NCBI GenBank assembly: GCA_023473425.1
Contig: JAMCYG010000003.1
Location: 1 to 48,016 of the forward strand
DNA length: 48,016 nt
Origin: Candidatus Martarchaeota archaeon
GTDB taxonomy: Archaea > Micrarchaeota > Micrarchaeia > Micrarchaeales > Micrarchaeaceae
Direction of reading: 5' to 3'
Of the stretch, positions 25,383-33,385 are shown piece after piece (position 1 is the first letter of the stretch; every line of letters starts with the position of its first letter). Made by a program: the position numbers and the translations under genes. The notes beneath the pieces are model-generated. The model ran no database searches. It saw only the letters and a program-made list of their open reading frames with translations, and had not been told where the DNA came from.

Positions 25383-26701
25383 GCCAGTTTGAATCTACCT
25401 ATTCCAGTCCTAAGCTTGCCTCCCAGCATTCCCGCAATCGCGTTTACCGCCGCTACAGTTATTATAAGATCAAATATGAAAAGTATTAGCTGGAGTATCT
25501 GGTCGAGCACATCAGTCGTTATCAGGTTGATTGCGGGATATATGCTGTTCATGCTGCTGAGTCCTGCGTTGACACCATTGTCCAGTGCCCCTGTGTCGCT
25601 CAGTGTCCTGCCTGTGACTAGCTGCAGAGTACCCAGATTAAGGCCAGTGCCCACATCAGATGCAAAGCATATAAGCGATCCGACCACACCGCCGCAGTTC
25701 GGCGTATACGATATTTTACCAACACTCATGGTAGACTGCATGTAGTCAGTGATCGGCATGTTGAGCCCCACAAGCAGCATAGGATACACTATTGCTATTC
25801 CTATGGCTATCGCTATAAGGGTGCCGCCGATGCCCCTAACTATAGGTATTGCCCTCAGCAGGACGCCGAGGGGCAGCAGCACAAGGAGCGATATGCCCAT
25901 GAAAGCGCCAAAGAAATCTTCCTGAATCTGGAGTATAGTAATGACAGGCAGGGTGACCAGTGTCATGATGTCTCCGAGCAGGCTGATTCCCGGGCCAGCA
26001 AGAGGGCCGAGCTCAAGCAGCCTGCTCACAAAAACGCTAGCCGAGAAGCCCGTATGCACCCATGATATGAATGGTGGAAGAGGAGGCACAGGAAATGGGG
26101 TCCACATGTTTACGATCGTGCCCTTTAGGAAACCTACTCCGAGAGATACTCCTACCAGCGAGCCCAGTGAGGAATAAGCAGAGGTAAGCTGCGGTGAGAG
26201 GTATCCATTGTTGGTTGTAGAGTACAGCAAACCGAGAGTGTTGGTTATCTCTGCTCCGGCGCCCACCCTGCTGCCAGTAAGCGTGCCAGAAGCCTCGACC
26301 TGTGATAAAGGATATCCTGCGAGTGCGACCGCAACGCTTCCTAGTATCACTAGCACGGCGAATATGAAAACGATTATTGCTATTGTCTTTACGGTTTCTC
26401 TCATCTCGCTCTTGTACCAGCCTTTCAAGGATTCCAGGCCGAAGACCTGCCCGAGCATGAATGCTATGCCCACAAACGCGAAGGAAAGCAGAAGCGCTAT
26501 CATCGATAGAGATAGGGATTCAGCGACGCAGCTGCCTATGTCGCTCCCCACATTGCTGTTGATGGCGCATGTCACTGATATGCTGGAAGGCGGCAGAGTG
26601 CTTGTCTGAGCAGCAGCGCTCATCGCCCCCGAGGAAGTAAATATCAGTATTGCCGCTAGAACGAAGGCAGTATATACGGCTATCCGGTGCACTCTTCGCA
26701 T
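25379..26701 (-). CDS. VirB6/TrbL-like polytopic protein A, first gene of the cluster
   Basis: This 440-residue protein opens the 15.7-kb minus-strand cluster. A signal peptide (about 6-32, ending SAAAQ) leads to a short extracellular segment with two cysteines (Cys45 and Cys58). The first core helix and the Glu loop KSEMRETVK (98-105) follow, then a long extracellular loop, then the shared signature LRAIPIVRGIGGTLIAI (282-298) with VYP at 305-307, then two more helices. The upstream 140-bp region is divergent from the Ala/Lys-rich protein gene and has a leftward TATA-like gatatttaag near 26731-26740. This is consistent with one main promoter for the cluster. Confidence 0.6.
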   Translation of the reverse strand: MRRVHRIAVYTAFVLAAILIFTSSGAMSAAAQTSTLPPSSISVTCAINSNVGSDIGSCVAESLSLSMIALLLSFAFVGIAFMLGQVFGLESLKGWYKSEMRETVKTIAIIVFIFAVLVILGSVAVALAGYPLSQVEASGTLTGSRVGAGAEITNTLGLLYSTTNNGYLSPQLTSAYSSLGSLVGVSLGVGFLKGTIVNMWTPFPVPPLPPFISWVHTGFSASVFVSRLLELGPLAGPGISLLGDIMTLVTLPVITILQIQEDFFGAFMGISLLVLLPLGVLLRAIPIVRGIGGTLIAIAIGIAIVYPMLLVGLNMPITDYMQSTMSVGKISYTPNCGGVVGSLICFASDVGTGLNLGTLQLVTGRTLSDTGALDNGVNAGLSSMNSIYPAINLITTDVLDQILQLILFIFDLIITVAAVNAIAGMLGGKLRTGIGRFKLA

Positions 26702-26841
26702 GCGACCAACATTTATAATCTCTATTAACGCTTAAATATCTGACAGAATGCGTCCACATGCGGGTCTACATTTTGGCGCCAGTCAAACGCCATGAATAGG
26801 TTTAAATATTAAGAAAGAGGGCTTATATAACGAGTGAGGGC
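26702..26841. promoter_or_regulatory. Divergent promoter region of the transfer cluster
   Basis: The leftward TATA-like gatatttaag (about 26731-26740) is about 34 bases before the first VirB6-like gene. The rightward TATA-like gtttaaatatta (about 26801-26813) is about 34 bases before the Ala/Lys-rich gene. The symmetric spacing suggests coordinated divergent expression. Confidence 0.5.
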
Positions 26842-28191
26842 ATGTTGCCGATTATAGCAGTGCTGTTGAGCTTCGGGGCAGTATACGCCTACATTCCAAT
26901 CATAATTATAGTAATACTAATAGCTGCAGCTGCGGGCCTTTCCAGAGGCACCGACATTTTCGCGATATTCGGGATAGGAACGCTTATAGGAGCAGGCGCA
27001 GTCAACAAGAAAGGGGGATTCAGCAGCGCTTTCAAGACTAAGAATGATCTTATTTCAAGGAGGGCGAATGCGGGCAAGTTTGGCTCAGGCTTAAAAAAAT
27101 CGACTAAAGGCATCGCCGCTTTCCGCGCCGCACGCGCCGCTGCTACTGCAAAAACTGCAGCTGCAGCTGCCAGAAGGACCGCAATAGCCAGCGGTGGGAT
27201 GATGAGTGCAGCTGCAATCGCAGCAGCAGTCAAGAAGGCGGGAGGAAACAGGAAGTACAGGAAGGCGTATGAAAAATCACTCAAGGAAGAGTTGCACAAT
27301 TTTGCAGCAGCGGGATCGCCCTTGGCTCCCGGATTGAAGGGAGTGAAAGGAGCAGCGGCCGGACTTGGCGCTGCAGGTGCTGCAGGCATTGCTGGTGCCG
27401 GTGCAGCTGGCGCTGCCGCAGCAGGAAAGGGTACAACCGACAGCGAAAAGTCTAAGTGGGCGACAAGGATAAATGCGAAGGAGTACCTGATATCAGAAGC
27501 AAAGGGCATGAAGGAAGGCCAAAAGTACAAGAGCAAGACGATTATAAAGCCGACTTCGCCGGAAGCTACCGTCGATATACTTGCGGTAAAAGCAAACCCG
27601 AGGAATCTTGATGAAAACATAAGGGACGCTGCCAACAAAAAAGATGCAAAGCTGTACCAGAAGGAGCAGCAGGCGGCATGGAATGAGCTGCTCAGGAGAA
27701 GCAGGAAAGATGAAAGCGCACGTACCGCAGTCAACGGTCTGCTAAATATTTACGGCCTGGAGCACCCGAAAGCAAACAGCAACAACGCGTATGTAGCGTC
27801 AGGCAATAGGGACCAATTCGTGAAGACATTCGAGGAAAGGTACAACAATTATAAGGAAGCAGGATGGTCCCCAAAGAAGCGCAGAGAGGTAAGGGAAGCT
27901 GAGGAAGCGGCATGGCTGAAGAAGACAATAGACAGCGATGCCGGGCGCGGGGACAGCAGGCTGCCGAAGCTAGATGAATTGTACAAAAGGCCGGACCTTG
28001 CCAGATCCCTTAGAAATCCAGGGCAGGATATATATGAGGCAGGCAGCTTCTCGAAGGCAATGAAGAATAAGGCTAAGAAGGTTAAGGAAGTCACCGATAG
28101 CACAGGCAAGCCGATATCAAATACAACGCTGGAGGGCAGCGGCTGGAAGAAATATTACAAGGAAACGCACAAAGGCAAGAAGAAGCCGTAG
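26842..28191 (+). CDS. Ala/Lys-rich membrane-anchored protein, divergent from transfer cluster
   Basis: This 449-residue protein begins with two or three short hydrophobic segments (about 1-55) that should anchor it in the membrane. The rest is soluble and basic: a Lys/Arg/Ala-rich stretch (about 80-140) that resembles the low-complexity tails of histone H1, a Gly/Ala linker (about 165-200), then a mixed charged domain of about 250 residues ending KGKKKP. The basic Ala-rich region could bind DNA next to the membrane channel, or this could be a scaffold. Both are inference. Only the orientation and shared promoter region link it to the machine. I know no homologue. Confidence 0.55.
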   Translation: MLPIIAVLLSFGAVYAYIPIIIIVILIAAAAGLSRGTDIFAIFGIGTLIGAGAVNKKGGFSSAFKTKNDLISRRANAGKFGSGLKKSTKGIAAFRAARAAATAKTAAAAARRTAIASGGMMSAAAIAAAVKKAGGNRKYRKAYEKSLKEELHNFAAAGSPLAPGLKGVKGAAAGLGAAGAAGIAGAGAAGAAAAGKGTTDSEKSKWATRINAKEYLISEAKGMKEGQKYKSKTIIKPTSPEATVDILAVKANPRNLDENIRDAANKKDAKLYQKEQQAAWNELLRRSRKDESARTAVNGLLNIYGLEHPKANSNNAYVASGNRDQFVKTFEERYNNYKEAGWSPKKRREVREAEEAAWLKKTIDSDAGRGDSRLPKLDELYKRPDLARSLRNPGQDIYEAGSFSKAMKNKAKKVKEVTDSTGKPISNTTLEGSGWKKYYKETHKGKKKP

Positions 28192-28331
28192 CTGCTCCTC
28201 CTCCAGTTCAGCAAGTACGTCCAGTACGTTCAGTAAATCCCAGAATCTTTTCGCTGCTCTATTTTTGCACGTTCGCCGCCTAGCCAAACGTGCCAGATCT
28301 TTTAGGCCGAATCCTATCATGGCTCATGGGC
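28192..28331. other. Convergent spacer, nothing definite
   Basis: This 140-base spacer lies between convergent stops. It holds short repeats (AGTACGT twice near 28212-28230), but I see no hairpin with a T-tract and no gene I trust. Confidence 0.4.
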
Positions 28332-29078
28332 TCATGACTTGAGCAGCGGGAATCTCTTCATGTAGAACTCGCTCTGCAGTACTACAAGGAAGGGTATTAT
28401 AAACAAGGAGTTGAAGACCAGGAGAGCTATACCAGAGAACTCAACTCCGAGTGCACCCTGCCCCCCTATCAACGTGAAAAGCTCATCGACGAGGCTCAGC
28501 AGGGCTATTCCAATCACGAGCCAGAGCAGGAAATAATCAAACCTCTTGATGAAGAATACGGCGCTTTTCTTCATCGCCCTTAGTATCTTTGAATCGTCTA
28601 TGACGATAGATGCAGGCGCGTAGAAGAAGAAAGGCGCAAGCACGAGGCCTACGATCGAAGTTATCAGCGCAGAGTGCCCGGTAGGCTGCGTGAACAGCCC
28701 TACAAGCGCGACTATCACTGTATAGATTATAAGAGTAGCAAACACAAGGCCCGTATAGTTTTCCAGCCCCTTCAGCACCTCTCTGCTTATCCCGGAGAAA
28801 GTGCGGCTGTGTTTCACGAGAACGTTGATAGATACCATCGCAAAGCTAAGGAATAGAGTCGAAAGGAATACCGCAACAACAATTATTATTGTAGTAAGCG
28901 GATTCAAGTTCTGGAGAGTGCTTGCCGACCTTATAAATATGCCGCCAAGGTCAGTAAATGTTGGGAACGAAGCAAATATAGGTATAAGGAATGCCACTAT
29001 AAATGCCAGGGAGAACAGTAGGAGCATGCGTATGTTCTTCACATACATATCGATTGCATACCTCACTACGTTGGTCAT
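28332..29078 (-). CDS. Six-helix membrane protein of unknown function
   Basis: This 248-residue polytopic protein has about six membrane helices. I use the ATG at 29078 with a GGTG ribosome binding site nine bases upstream; a GTG three codons earlier is possible. The layout, with a conserved amphipathic region between helices (SRTFSGISREVLKGLENYTG) and a cytosolic loop DDSKILRAMKKSAVFFIKRFDY, recalls small archaeal membrane families annotated only as domains of unknown function. It has no signature of the VirB6-like set. It lies between the transfer cluster and the pilin gene in the same orientation, so a role in assembly or export is possible but unproved. Confidence 0.55.
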   Translation of the reverse strand: MTNVVRYAIDMYVKNIRMLLLFSLAFIVAFLIPIFASFPTFTDLGGIFIRSASTLQNLNPLTTIIIVVAVFLSTLFLSFAMVSINVLVKHSRTFSGISREVLKGLENYTGLVFATLIIYTVIVALVGLFTQPTGHSALITSIVGLVLAPFFFYAPASIVIDDSKILRAMKKSAVFFIKRFDYFLLWLVIGIALLSLVDELFTLIGGQGALGVEFSGIALLVFNSLFIIPFLVVLQSEFYMKRFPLLKS

Positions 29079-29252
29079 GCGTGGCACCAGTTTGCGAAGC
29101 CTAATGGCTATTTTCTAATCTCTAATAAGCTATATAATGATATTCAAACACGCCGTTCGCAACTGTATTGAAGCGTATCATGCATGAAAAGCATGGAAAC
29201 ATGAAAGACCTGCTCGTGGCTGCGCCATAACAAACTTCATGGCATGCGCCAA

Positions 29253-29271
29253 AGAAGGTCAAAGACCTTCT
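29253..29271 (-). terminator. Hairpin terminator after pilin-like gene
   Basis: AGAAGGTC (29253-29260) and GACCTTCT (29264-29271) pair perfectly around a three-base loop, 19 bases after the pilin stop. Reading leftward, T bases follow the stem. A dedicated terminator fits a small abundant structural protein. Confidence 0.55.
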
Positions 29272-29289
29272 AGGCAGTAGCAGGCAGCA

Positions 29290-29685
29290 TCAGCTGCCGC
29301 ACGCCTGCGATACTGAGAACGACGTGTTGCCCACGTTCGCGACTATACTCAGTATCGGCCCTGCAAGAAGCACTATTATTACGCCTATTATGCCACCAAG
29401 TATCAGGCCCATTGCATAGCCCTGGAGCGTGCCCTTCATGCCGCCAGTAGCATGGGATATGGCATATATCGTGCCGCCGAGCACTATGAGCGCGAGCGCT
29501 ATAACGAATATGACAGTGTTTATTATGTGGTATATGCTGCACACTTCATTGATTATGGTCTGCTCAGCATTGTAAGTTGCCCCTGCAAGTGACATCATGC
29601 TTAGCAGCGTAAGCACAGGAAGTATTATCTTCGCACTTAGCAGCAACTTATACGTTCGAGAAGAGGGTATTTTACCGGCAATCAT
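29290..29685 (-). CDS. VirB2/TrbC/CedA1-like pilin
   Basis: This is probably the pilus subunit of the machine. The 131-residue precursor has a long basic n-region (KIPSSRTYKLLLSAK), a hydrophobic core and a likely signal peptidase site SLAGA/TY near residue 36. The mature part is about 95 residues: two membrane helices (about 51-73 and 88-110) joined by a short glycine and lysine loop (ISHATGGMKGTLQG), with the second helix reading GYAMGLILGGIIGVIIV. This is the VirB2 fold and loop pattern. Two cysteines (49 and 129) flank the helices and could form a disulfide. I chose the ATG at 29685. A GTG at 29715 would give 141 residues and sits about 24 bases from the TATA-like box. Confidence 0.68.
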   Translation of the reverse strand: MIAGKIPSSRTYKLLLSAKIILPVLTLLSMMSLAGATYNAEQTIINEVCSIYHIINTVIFVIALALIVLGGTIYAISHATGGMKGTLQGYAMGLILGGIIGVIIVLLAGPILSIVANVGNTSFSVSQACGS

Positions 29686-29721
29686 ATAACACACGTCTTT
29701 GCCAAATTTTATCACTTATAC

Positions 29722-29749
29722 ATATACAACCAGATTTAAATATGTATCG
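29722..29749 (-). promoter_or_regulatory. TATA-box promoter of the pilin-like gene
   Basis: Reading leftward, gatacatatttaaatc holds a strong TATA-like core at about 29733-29745. The transcript should begin near 29713, at or just before the GTG at 29715, so the mRNA is either leaderless from GTG or has about 28 bases before the ATG at 29685. Confidence 0.5.
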
Positions 29750-29902
29750 GGATTGCGGCACTGCGGCGGATGAGGACGGTGCGGACCGCGCAAATAGCAG
29801 CTATTATGGCCTTGCTTACCACAAGAAATATAATAAATGTAGCCAATCTTATTTCAAATGCCGCGTCAAAGCATGAGCCCAGCGCAGGCGTGAAGTGAAC
29901 AC

Positions 29903-31612
29903 ATGTACATTTTAGGGGTATGGGACGGCCACGATTCCGGAGCCGCGCTGATAGACGACGACTCTATAATATACGCTGCGAACGAGGAGCGATTTACCAA
30001 GAGAAAGCTGGAGATAGCTTTCCCGCACAATGCGATTGCCGCTGCACTTAAGTACGCTGCCATCAAGCCTTCTGACATAGACCATGTGGCATACACTACC
30101 ACCGAATTCACAAAAACGCTTGAGAGAATTTACCCCCAAATGAAAGAATCATATTACAGGTTCAGGCGTAGGAAGATACCGAAGCCGTGGAACGAGAGGT
30201 TCAGGCACAATCTTAAATACTCACTGACGAGCATAGGCGTATTGCCGCTTTGCACCCAGATAAGCAGCGCATACATAAGGCGCCAGCTGAAGAGGGACGG
30301 ATTCACACACAACTATAAGCTGCATGTGGTGGAGCACCACACGGCACATGCCGCAACTGCAGCCTTCACTTCCGGATTGGAGAACCAGCTTGTCATAACG
30401 TTGGACGGTTTGGGGGACGGCCTCTCTGGCTCGATAAGCACATTAGAGAATGGGAAGCTTGAGAGGAAGCAGGCGATAAGAGCCAGGGACTCCCTCGGCA
30501 TACTGTACGAGCAGGTAACAAACCTCCTGGGGATGAGAGAGCTGGAGGATGAGGGCAAGATAATGGCTATGGCCGATTATTCCTACCCATTCGACTTCGA
30601 GGAAAACAAGCTTAAGGATTTCTTTAAGGTGACCGGCACAACTATGCATGCGAGGTACGGTCCGCTGAGGCAGTATACGGAGCTGGAAAAGATATCATGG
30701 CAGATCCCGAGGGAGCAGACCGCGTACATGGCGCAGCAGCTGCTCGAGGTCGAGCTGGCCAAGTTCGTGAGCAACGCGCTCGACAGGTATGGATTCGGCA
30801 AGGTCTCTTTCGCAGGAGGCCTGTTCTCTAACGTCAAGGCCAACATGAAGGCAAGGAACCTCGATGCGCTTAAGAAGTGGTACGTGTTCCCGCACATGGG
30901 CGATGGAGGCATCGCGCTCGGAGCAGCGCTCTACACAAACTACTTGATAACTGGCAAGAGTGCATACAAGTTCTCAGCTTATCTCGGCGACAGCTTCTCG
31001 AGAGTTGATATAGAGAGCGCAGCGAAGCAGCACAAGGAGCTGTCTATTGATGAAGACGGCATGAAGGAGCAGGGCAAGCATGCGGCAGAGCTGATAGACG
31101 CGGACAATTACATACTTTGGTTCCAGGGCAGGATGGAGTACGGCCCTAGAGCCCTGGGCAACAGGAGCATACTAGCGAAGAGCGAGTCGCAGAGCGTCAA
31201 GGATAGGCTCAACCTCTATGTGAAGAAAAGGGAGTGGTTCCAGCCATTTGCACCTTCAATGCTAGAAGAGGATGCATCGAGGATACTGAAATATGACGAC
31301 AAAGGGCGCAGCACCTTCATGACAATGGCTTATGAGACGCGGGACGAGTCAAGAAACCTGATGACCTCGGTCACGCACGTAGACGGAACTGCGAGGCCCC
31401 AGACCGTCGCCGAAGAGAACCCTGCCTATATGGATCTGCTGAAGAATGTGAAGAGGGGGACGGGCTATGGGGTGGTGCTCAATACGAGTTTCAACATACA
31501 TGGCAAGCCGATCGTTATGACGCCGTCTGATGCGATAGAGATGATGCTTGCGACGAAGACGAAGTATCTCTTCATGGACGGCTACTTCATAACAAACAAG
31601 AAGGGTGTCTGA
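29903..31612 (+). CDS. Carbamoyltransferase (NodU/TobZ family)
   Basis: Enzymes of this family move a carbamoyl group from carbamoyl phosphate, through carbamoyl-adenylate, to a hydroxyl on a sugar or antibiotic. The 569-residue protein has the Kae1-like N-terminal domain with the metal site EHHTAHAATA (144-153), DGLGDGLSG (about 169-177), the SFAGGLFSN nucleotide-site segment, and a C-terminal domain with GRMEYGPRALGNRSI (about 409-423) and NTSFNIHGKPI. Length matches the family (about 540-600). It is followed 23 bases later by a PMT-like glycosyltransferase, then by other glycan genes, so the acceptor is probably a surface glycan sugar. It is not HypF, which would need extra N-terminal domains. 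Confidence 0.92.
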   Translation: MYILGVWDGHDSGAALIDDDSIIYAANEERFTKRKLEIAFPHNAIAAALKYAAIKPSDIDHVAYTTTEFTKTLERIYPQMKESYYRFRRRKIPKPWNERFRHNLKYSLTSIGVLPLCTQISSAYIRRQLKRDGFTHNYKLHVVEHHTAHAATAAFTSGLENQLVITLDGLGDGLSGSISTLENGKLERKQAIRARDSLGILYEQVTNLLGMRELEDEGKIMAMADYSYPFDFEENKLKDFFKVTGTTMHARYGPLRQYTELEKISWQIPREQTAYMAQQLLEVELAKFVSNALDRYGFGKVSFAGGLFSNVKANMKARNLDALKKWYVFPHMGDGGIALGAALYTNYLITGKSAYKFSAYLGDSFSRVDIESAAKQHKELSIDEDGMKEQGKHAAELIDADNYILWFQGRMEYGPRALGNRSILAKSESQSVKDRLNLYVKKREWFQPFAPSMLEEDASRILKYDDKGRSTFMTMAYETRDESRNLMTSVTHVDGTARPQTVAEENPAYMDLLKNVKRGTGYGVVLNTSFNIHGKPIVMTPSDAIEMMLATKTKYLFMDGYFITNKKGV

Positions 31613-31635
31613 GCCAAGGCTCTACGGCGATAAAG

Positions 31636-33366
31636 ATGTCAATTGCTGCTGAGGAATACCTTTTCACTTTCGGCATCACGCTGGCGTTCGTCGGCACTAT
31701 AGCGGCAGCATACCTGTCAAGGAGGGACATAGCTGCGGTTTTTAGAGAGGCGGGCTTCAGGAGGAAGCACCTGTACATCCTGCTCCTGGTCGTATTTGTC
31801 TTCGCTGCGGCTGAGCTTGCAATCGTCAAGCCGACGCAGCAGCTGTTCTTCGACGACGTAATATACCAGAGCATGGCGCAGCAGCTCATACACACAGGAC
31901 AAGCAGTAATGTGCAACTATGGCACCCCGACCTCGTGCTTCTCCGCGGAAGTATACCATGAGCCCATAGGGCTGCCGTTCAACCTGGCGATAGGGTTCAT
32001 ATTCTTTGGGATAAGCAGGGCGACCGCATACGGCACCATATTCGTGACGGCAGCACTCGGCGTCGCTATGTCGTTCCTGCTGGCGTTCGTGCTGTTCAAG
32101 GACGAATACGCCGCACTTTTCACAGGGCTGCTGATGGCGCTATCGCCAATAATGCTGGTCTGGGCTATGCCGACCACATCAGACATGCCGATGATGGCAT
32201 ATGCAACGATGGCATTGCTGTTCACCGTGATATTTGCAAAGAGGAAGCGCACTGGCACTTTCGCGCTTGCGGCGTTCTCACTTGGCTTCCTCCTCTACAT
32301 GAAAGTCGACTCTTTTGCATACTTGCTGATAGCTCCGCTGCTCTACCTCGCGATAGACGACAGATCGCTGCTCCGCTCGCTGCGCTCGAATGCAGCCATC
32401 CTGCGCAGGAACTTCCTTAACACCAAATTCCTCATCGTGCTGCTTATATTCGTGATCATAGTGGCTCCGGAAGTAGTGTACATGTACATTGAGCTGCTTA
32501 CCGGAAACTATGGGGTCACCAGCACGACCTACCTGCAGAACACCTGCAATAACATGCTGCCGGTACAGGCCAACGGCACTTTCAGCTTTTCTAACCTGAA
32601 CGCCAACATATGCAGCAACGTTGCATTCTGGTTCAACGCATACAAGAGTGACTATGTCATGCAGCCATTGATATTCACAGCATTGGCCATACTCGGCGCT
32701 GCACTTCTCGCATACAAGAGGCCGCGTGTGCTTCTCTTCATAGGCGTGTGGTTCGTAATACTGTTCTTTATATATGTTGCATTCTACGCAGGCGGAGTGC
32801 TGTATGGGGTCGATTGGAGGTTCATGCTGGCGCTGATAGTGCAGACCAGCCTGCTCGGAGGGATAGCACTGTCCTACATAGCAAAGGCGCTGATGACACC
32901 TGCGCGCATAGGCATGCTGCCAAGGCGTGCACGCACGATGATGGTTTACATAGCAATCGCGATATGCATAGCAATAGTTGTATGGCCTACATATACGCTT
33001 GTGCCGCTGCTCGGCGTGCAGCCAGCAAACATACCGCAGGCCAACGGAGCAAGGTTCTACGAGAACTTTATATACAACAGCACGGCAAGCATACCAAAGA
33101 GCTGTATAGTAATGTCGTACGACCCGACGTTCTTCAACATCAATGGGTTTGCCGCGGCGCAGCTGTCCGGCCTGAACGCCACTTCGTACAGGTCCTTCCA
33201 GAACGAGTACGGCTGCGTTGTGATCGACTATGGGTACTGGTGCAGCACTCCAGGCAACATATGCAGTATCACAACTAGCGGATTCAACCTAGCAACGATA
33301 AAGAAGGTTATAGACCCGGCAAACGGGGAGACCTTCGCACTCTACAGGATAACAGGCGTGAAGTAG
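31636..33366 (+). CDS. PMT/ArnT-like membrane glycosyltransferase
   Basis: This is a polytopic GT-C-fold transferase that uses a lipid-linked sugar to modify proteins or glycolipids on the outer face of the membrane. The 576-residue protein has about 12 membrane helices and the acidic first-loop motif FFDDVIYQSM (Asp73 and Asp74), the place where PMT and ArnT enzymes hold the catalytic Asp. A second extracellular loop with CNYGTPTSCF follows. A C-terminal extracellular domain of about 100 residues with four cysteines ends the protein. It is 23 bases downstream of the carbamoyltransferase gene and probably in one transcript with it. The sugar and acceptor are unknown. Confidence 0.8.
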   Translation: MSIAAEEYLFTFGITLAFVGTIAAAYLSRRDIAAVFREAGFRRKHLYILLLVVFVFAAAELAIVKPTQQLFFDDVIYQSMAQQLIHTGQAVMCNYGTPTSCFSAEVYHEPIGLPFNLAIGFIFFGISRATAYGTIFVTAALGVAMSFLLAFVLFKDEYAALFTGLLMALSPIMLVWAMPTTSDMPMMAYATMALLFTVIFAKRKRTGTFALAAFSLGFLLYMKVDSFAYLLIAPLLYLAIDDRSLLRSLRSNAAILRRNFLNTKFLIVLLIFVIIVAPEVVYMYIELLTGNYGVTSTTYLQNTCNNMLPVQANGTFSFSNLNANICSNVAFWFNAYKSDYVMQPLIFTALAILGAALLAYKRPRVLLFIGVWFVILFFIYVAFYAGGVLYGVDWRFMLALIVQTSLLGGIALSYIAKALMTPARIGMLPRRARTMMVYIAIAICIAIVVWPTYTLVPLLGVQPANIPQANGARFYENFIYNSTASIPKSCIVMSYDPTFFNINGFAAAQLSGLNATSYRSFQNEYGCVVIDYGYWCSTPGNICSITTSGFNLATIKKVIDPANGETFALYRITGVK

Positions 33367-33385
33367 CGTCACAGTTGCAATGCGC

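Noticed and set aside
28117-28320. 67-codon minus-strand frame after the Ala/Lys-rich gene
   Set aside because: A third of it is antisense to a real gene and the rest has no supporting features.
11049-29715. Conjugative element with relaxase and VirD4
   Set aside because: No HUH or MOB motif and no second coupling ATPase was found in the window, so a classic conjugative element is not supported.
29770-29898. 42-codon frame ending four bases before the carbamoyltransferase
   Set aside because: It contains the likely TATA box (near 29826-29842) of the downstream gene, so it is probably promoter DNA.
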